A DNA stretch of 64,000 bases from Methanobrevibacter sp. V74 (GTDB taxonomy: Archaea; Methanobacteriota; Methanobacteria; Methanobacteriales; Methanobacteriaceae). The stretch is from contig NZ_CAUJAN010000007.1 of assembly GCF_963082495.1 (NCBI RefSeq), forward strand, positions 1 through 64,000, given 5' to 3'. The notes beneath the pieces are model-generated. The model had not been told where the DNA came from, made no database searches, and saw nothing but the letters and a program-made list of their open reading frames with translations. The position numbers and the translations under genes were made by a program. This document shows positions 59,606 to 64,000 of the stretch, in pieces (position 1 is the stretch's first letter; every line of letters starts with the position of its first letter).

Positions 59606-60997
59606 ATGGCTGGAGAAAAAAATAAAAATATTGAAATGATAACAGGGGATCCTAAAAAGGCTATTGTTAAGTTAGCATTGCCAATGATGGTTTCCATGTT
59701 TTTAATTATGCTTTATAATATTGCAGACAGTATATGGGTAGCTGGTCTTGGAGCAGATGCTTTAGCTGCAATAGGATTTATTACACCATTATTCATGGTA
59801 TTGGTAGGGCTTGGAAACGGTATTGGTGCAGGTGCAAACTCATTGATTGCAAGATACATTGGATCAAAAAACTATAGGCAGGCAAATAATGCAGCATTGC
59901 ATGGTATTCTTCTGGCGGTTATCATATCTGTGATATTTACAGTTTTAATTGAAGGGTTAATGGTTCCTATTTTACAATTTATGGGTGCTGGAGATACAAT
60001 ACAATATGCATTAGACTATAGTTACATTATTTTCGGATTTTTATTTGTCTTTGTATATTCTGGAGTTGCATCAGCCATATTTAGATCAGAAGGAGATATG
60101 CGCCGTGCAACCATAGCAATTGCAGTAACAGCTATTTTAAATATTATTTTGGATCCAGTATTTATTTACATTTTGAACTTAGGAATCTCCGGAGCCGCTT
60201 GGGCAACAGTAATATCAGCAGCAATGTCATGTGTTGTAATGAGTTATTGGATATGGGGTAAAAAGGATTTATATCTTGATTTGTCACTTAAGAACTTTGA
60301 TTATCAAGGAAAAATGATGGTTGATACATTGCAGGTAGCTATACCTTCAACATTGGAAAATATTGTATTTTCTGCTTTAGCCATTATTATAAACAGCATG
60401 CTTGTTATGGCTTCTGGAACTACAGCAGTTGCAGTATATACTGCATCAATGAGGATTGTACAATTGGCTATGATTCCATTGATAGGTCTTGGAACAGCGG
60501 TTCTAACAGTTGCAGGTATTGCATATGGTGCACATAATCATGTGAATTTAAAAACAGCCCATTCTTATTCAATTAAATTGGGTTTTGCTATTTCAATTGT
60601 ATTGGGTGCTGCAATGTTCATATTCTCGTCACAACTTGCGGCCATGTTTTCATATACTCAGGCAAGTGCATCGCTTTCACCACAAATTGCAGTAGCAATA
60701 TCTGTTTTAAGTTTATTTGTTCTTGCAATTCCGCATGGAATAATGTCATCTATGATGTTTCAGGGGGTTGGAAAAGGAGGTTATTCACTATTGATTACCC
60801 TTCTTAGATCATTGATTCTTGAAAGTGTATTTGCATATATATTCTGCTTTATATTTGGATGGGGTTTGCAAGGAATTTATGTAGGAGTGGTATTTGGTTG
60901 TTTTGTTGGAGGAACAGTTGGATACGTTTGGGCCAAATTCTTTATTAAGAAATTCACTCAAATTTCAATTAAAAAATATATGCCTCAAAAAAGCTAG
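59606..60997 (+). CDS. MATE family efflux transporter
   Basis: The 463-residue integral membrane protein has about twelve helices and MATE features such as GDPKKAIVKLALPMMVSMFL and FMVLVGLGNGIGAGANSLIA. It probably exports drugs or other cations using an ion gradient. ATG 59606 is used rather than 59588, because AAGGGGAATAAA precedes it and it directly follows the MarR stop. A hairpin follows the gene. Confidence 0.9.
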   Translation: MAGEKNKNIEMITGDPKKAIVKLALPMMVSMFLIMLYNIADSIWVAGLGADALAAIGFITPLFMVLVGLGNGIGAGANSLIARYIGSKNYRQANNAALHGILLAVIISVIFTVLIEGLMVPILQFMGAGDTIQYALDYSYIIFGFLFVFVYSGVASAIFRSEGDMRRATIAIAVTAILNIILDPVFIYILNLGISGAAWATVISAAMSCVVMSYWIWGKKDLYLDLSLKNFDYQGKMMVDTLQVAIPSTLENIVFSALAIIINSMLVMASGTTAVAVYTASMRIVQLAMIPLIGLGTAVLTVAGIAYGAHNHVNLKTAHSYSIKLGFAISIVLGAAMFIFSSQLAAMFSYTQASASLSPQIAVAISVLSLFVLAIPHGIMSSMMFQGVGKGGYSLLITLLRSLILESVFAYIFCFIFGWGLQGIYVGVVFGCFVGGTVGYVWAKFFIKKFTQISIKKYMPQKS

Positions 60998-61016
60998 TTT
61001 AAATAACTAGTTTTTT
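60994..61016 (+). terminator. Short hairpin and T-run after the MATE gene
   Basis: CTAGTT and AACTAG form a 6-bp stem with a 5-base loop and are followed by TTTTTT. The stop codon of the MATE gene lies in the left arm. It is a plausible terminator for the flavodoxin-MarR-MATE operon. Confidence 0.45.
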
Positions 61017-61041
61017 ATACTTTTTTTAACAATAATTAATT

Positions 61042-61473
61042 ATGGAATTCATAGTTAGTAATAAAAAATACTCTATAATAAACCATGAATTATATATAAA
61101 CTATTTAATGGTTGATGCTTATTTTAAAGACAATTCTAAATATGACTATAATATCCATTTTGATTTCCTTGATTCTGTTTTAGAAAAAGATGAAATAAAA
61201 TTTGAAGACATACTTGAAGGCACTAAGGATTTAGAAGAGTTAATTGAAAAAAATGAGATTAATTTTATACCTTCAGGCCTTAGAATTGAAGAGCATTTAA
61301 ATAATAGCTTTAAAATCACTTATCAAAATTTGGAATTTAAAAATGTCAAGGTTGGTGAGGCTATACCATTATTAATAGCATTAACAAGCCTTTTAAATCA
61401 CAAACCAATTGTAACATTATATCAAATAGATGAAGAATTGCACTATTTTTTGGAAAGCTTCAATAAGTATTAA
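61042..61473 (+). CDS. Hypothetical protein
   Basis: The 143-residue acidic protein has no recognised domain. It is a mixed alpha/beta soluble protein (EFIVSNKKYSIINHELYINY at the start). It ends 5 bases before the convergent oxidoreductase gene. Codon use looks like that of the neighbours. Confidence 0.5.
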   Translation: MEFIVSNKKYSIINHELYINYLMVDAYFKDNSKYDYNIHFDFLDSVLEKDEIKFEDILEGTKDLEELIEKNEINFIPSGLRIEEHLNNSFKITYQNLEFKNVKVGEAIPLLIALTSLLNHKPIVTLYQIDEELHYFLESFNKY

Positions 61474-61478
61474 ATTCT

Positions 61479-62495
61479 TTAGGGATTACATGATCTTAAG
61501 TGGCAGGTAGCGGTTTTTTTCCAATAGCAATTATTGCAAGTTTTACAAAAGCTTTCACCATTTCCTTTAATTTGCCAGTCTACTAGGAAACTCGGATCTT
61601 TGACGAATGGCCTTTGCATTGATATAAAATCTATATTTGTAGAATTTAACATTTCATTTATCTGATTTTGACTATTTGCTCCACCGCCTAAAATAACTGG
61701 AATATTAACATTATTAATTATTTGCTCTGTAGCTTCGATTAATGGATTTTCCTCTTTATTTTCACGTGTGAAAAATTGCGGCGAACGTGGACGAGTAATT
61801 TGCAAGGAATCCGCACCATATTTTTCAAGAAGTTTGGCTATTTCAATTGTTTCAGTCAATGTCATTCCATTGGTTGTTCCATCAAATGCATTTAAACGAC
61901 AATTTATATGTAATTTCGTATTGTCTTTTATTACTTTAATCATTTCTAGAACTATTCTTAATCTATTGAAAGTGTTTCCACCGTATTTGTCATCTCTTGT
62001 ATTGAAATTTGGATTAATAAATCTGGATAGGAAATAATAATTTCCAAGACCTAATTGAATGCCGTCAAATCCGCCAAAATCAAACTTTTGAGCTGCAATA
62101 ATCATATCCGTTTGTATTTTTCGGATGTCGTCAATTGTTACCTCTTCAATTTTCATGTTTTGCTGCGTTTTTTTATTATATTGTACAAAACCTAATTGGG
62201 CAAAGATGGGAACATCATATACATGAACAAGATCAGTTAAATCACGAGCTTCACGAACAAATTGAGTGTAGTGAATGGTATTTGAGTATTTGGAGAATGT
62301 ATCTCTTGGGTAAAGTGAATATAACTCAGTAATTATTAATCCAATGCCGCTGGCGGCAATATTTTCATATCGGTTATATATATCAGGAGTCATATTGCCT
62401 GATTTTTCTCTTTGAGACTCCCAAAGTCCAGTTCTCACAATTCTGCTATTAAGTTTTAAATCTCCAAAATCACAATAATCAAATAAATCTTTCAT
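61479..62495 (-). CDS. Old-Yellow-Enzyme-type NADH:flavin oxidoreductase
   Basis: The 338-residue protein is a single TIM-barrel FMN oxidoreductase. It shows LNSRIVRTGLWESQ near the start, FDGIQLGLGNYYFLSRFINP (about 145-164), DKYGGNTFNRLRIVLEMI and ILGGGANSQNQINEML. At its very end is a cysteine cluster, CKTCNNCYWKKTATC and SC. This resembles the [4Fe-4S] site of 2,4-dienoyl-CoA reductase-type members, but the C-terminal FAD/NAD domain is absent. Substrate unknown. Confidence 0.8.
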   Translation of the reverse strand: MKDLFDYCDFGDLKLNSRIVRTGLWESQREKSGNMTPDIYNRYENIAASGIGLIITELYSLYPRDTFSKYSNTIHYTQFVREARDLTDLVHVYDVPIFAQLGFVQYNKKTQQNMKIEEVTIDDIRKIQTDMIIAAQKFDFGGFDGIQLGLGNYYFLSRFINPNFNTRDDKYGGNTFNRLRIVLEMIKVIKDNTKLHINCRLNAFDGTTNGMTLTETIEIAKLLEKYGADSLQITRPRSPQFFTRENKEENPLIEATEQIINNVNIPVILGGGANSQNQINEMLNSTNIDFISMQRPFVKDPSFLVDWQIKGNGESFCKTCNNCYWKKTATCHLRSCNP

Positions 62496-62601
62496 AGTTA
62501 ATATTTTAAATCAGAATAATATAAATATGTTATATAGTGAGTTTATATATGATATGATTGAAATGTGGGATGTTATTGATATAGAATTATAAGGTAATAT
62601 T

Positions 62602-63054
62602 ATGCAAAGTAGGTTTGTAATATCCGTAATAATTGCAGTGCTTGTGATTAGTGGATTATGTGTGGTTATATGTAGTGGTTTTGATAATTCATTAGATATC
62701 TCAAATAAAACGGAAGTTAGAATTTGTGTTGACAACCTTATTGCAATAGATAAGTTCATAAATGAATGTGAAAATTCGGATTACTATAGAAATGTTAATG
62801 GAACCACTTTAAATTGGTTAAAATCTTTATGCAACAATCATATGGTTTTTATATCTGGTGATGAGTCTTATATTATTCCTCTTTCAGATGTAAATAAACT
62901 ACCTCCTATTGAATATGTAACTGACATTTCAATATATGATATTTGCAATTGCACTATTTGAGAGGATAGGCCGTTGGGTGATGATTTAGGCAATATCAAA
63001 TTAATTTCCGACGTTGAATTTATATATCAGGACGTTGAACATTATGATGTTTAA
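62602..63054 (+). pseudogene. Exported small protein gene with in-frame TGA
   Basis: The frame begins with a signal-anchor (FVISVIIAVLVISGLCVVIC) and runs 119 codons to a TGA at 62959-62961. The same frame then continues for 30 more codons (EDRPLGDDLGNIKLISDVEF...) to TAA at 63052-63054, with similar coding character. A TGG-to-TGA change is a simple explanation. The family is unknown. It may also be functional as the shorter 119-residue form. Confidence 0.5.
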
Positions 63055-63178
63055 TTTTTTTAAATTAAACAATATACAATATTTTTTTCTATTTTATATA
63101 CTATTGTTTTCATAATATAAAATTATATTGATTTAAAACTGGTTATTTTAAATAATATTATGTTAAATATACTAATTA

Positions 63179-63243
63179 GGAAATAAAAATTATTTCCTAC
63201 CGGCTGATATAAATTTGATTAATTGGAACAATCCAATTAATCA
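63179..63243. promoter_or_regulatory. Two perfect inverted repeats upstream of mntP
   Basis: GGAAATAA/TTATTTCC with a 3-base loop (63179-63197) is followed by TGATTAATTGGA/TCCAATTAATCA with a 4-base spacer (63216-63243). The second abuts a TATA-like AATTATATTTAAATA (63249-63263), which is 25-40 bases before the mntP ATG. A metal-responsive operator is a reasonable guess. I cannot tell DNA site from RNA leader for the first repeat. Confidence 0.5.
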
Positions 63244-63287
63244 TTTGTTTAATTATATTTAAATAAAATAAAAACAAATATCTAATC

Positions 63288-63842
63288 ATGGCATTTAATA
63301 TTATTTCTGTATTGTTGATAGCAATAGCTCTGGCTATGGATGCATTTAGTGTATCAATGACAAAGGGGTTTACTCAAAAAAACATAACCAATGGACAAAT
63401 CTTTTATTATGGACTATTTTTCGGCGGATTTCAATTTATAATGCCCATATTAGGATATTTCTGTGGTAATGTTATAACAACTATTGTTGAATCTTTAGCT
63501 TCAATTATTGGATTTATCTTACTTTTAATGATTGGATTAAATATGATTCGTGAGAGTTTATCAGGTGGCGATGAAGAAATAACTGACCATTTCTCATTTA
63601 AAGAAGTAACTTTGCTTGCAATCGCAACAAGTATTGATGCCTTTGCAGTTGGAATTACATTAGCACTTTTTAAAGATCCGGTTTTAATATCATCTGCTAT
63701 AATAGGTATTGTAGCATTTTTCTTTGGTATTGTGGGTGTATCTATTGGTAAGAAACTTGGAAATTATGTTGGAGATAAGTTCCAAATCCTTGGTGGAGTT
63801 ATTCTTATACTGATTGGTATAAAACTCCTTTTAGGTTTCTAA
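63288..63842 (+). CDS. mntP: Manganese efflux pump MntP
   Basis: The 184-residue membrane protein has six predicted helices in two related halves. Each half carries the metal-binding motif: AMDAFSVSMTKG (about 16-27) and TSIDAFAVGITLA (about 111-123). Its length is typical of MntP, which exports Mn2+. In bacteria the gene is often under manganese control, and here the inverted repeats at 63179-63243 lie just upstream. The 158 bases after it are AT-rich with no gene. Confidence 0.9.
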   Translation: MAFNIISVLLIAIALAMDAFSVSMTKGFTQKNITNGQIFYYGLFFGGFQFIMPILGYFCGNVITTIVESLASIIGFILLLMIGLNMIRESLSGGDEEITDHFSFKEVTLLAIATSIDAFAVGITLALFKDPVLISSAIIGIVAFFFGIVGVSIGKKLGNYVGDKFQILGGVILILIGIKLLLGF

Positions 63843-64000
63843 ATTTTTTATTCCCAATACCTTTTTTATAAAAATTATAAAATTTAATAAATTTCATTAA
63901 AAATACGAATTTATAAAGGTTTATTTTTTTAATTATGGTTTAATATAATACAAAATAATTAAAATCAGATTAAAAATTTAGTTTATAATTAAATAGAGAT

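Noticed and set aside
1-64000. tRNA or rRNA genes
   Set aside because: I looked for T-loop GTTCRANNC patterns and rRNA-like GC-rich blocks in the intergenic regions and found none convincing.

Overview
The window looks like a chromosomal segment of a hydrogenotrophic methanogen of the order Methanobacteriales, most likely a Methanobrevibacter. The DNA is very AT-rich. The conserved genes are archaeal or methanogen-specific: split coenzyme M genes (comA, comD, comE), cofH for coenzyme F420, heterodisulfide reductase hdrCBA, cyclic 2,3-diphosphoglycerate synthetase, a two-subunit archaeal primase, UPF0280, UPF0058, DUF530 and MsvR-like regulators. Start sites often follow GGTG or GTGAT, as expected for an anti-SD ending in AUCACCUCC. 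An adhesin-like gene fits gut or rumen Methanobrevibacter.

Region 1 (about 1-14.7 kb) is a defence-island-like accessory region. It opens with the decayed end of a CRISPR array, a HIRAN-domain protein and a heavily frameshifted UvrD-type helicase/PD-(D/E)XK nuclease. Next comes the most unusual locus. A 1623-residue modular repeat protein on the minus strand shares a nearly symmetrical promoter region with a plus-strand operon of an EVE-like protein, a BrxD-like (DUF2791-type) ATPase and an Lhr-like (BrxHI-type) helicase. A zinc-ribbon protein follows. No PglX or PglZ is present, so this is not a standard BREX locus and may be an undescribed defence or DNA-processing system.

Region 2 (15-36 kb) is mixed. 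It holds an MsvR-like regulator, a TPR plus cold-shock-like protein, two SseB-like paralogues, a CbbX-like AAA+ ATPase broken at a run of seven G, a group II intron that has lost almost all of its reverse transcriptase, and a DinG-like helicase. The housekeeping genes cpgS, UPF0280 and UPF0058 follow, then a DUF4143-type ATPase with four 40-bp repeats upstream. A complete but decayed IS4-family element with a 9-bp target duplication separates an adhesin-like pseudogene from its upstream region.

Region 3 (36-64 kb) is mostly core metabolism and information processing: comA, a DUF39-ferredoxin fusion for homocysteine synthesis, hdrCBA, a decayed IS, a second MsvR-like regulator, comDE, cofH, a thymidylate-kinase-like gene, priS and priL, metG followed by DUF530 and DUF1699-like genes, a MraY-like transferase, an archaeal riboflavin-pathway reductase, flavodoxin, MarR plus MATE efflux, an Old-Yellow-type oxidoreductase and mntP. 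The HdrA here carries an MvhD-like C-terminal domain in which the expected [2Fe-2S] cysteines are absent.
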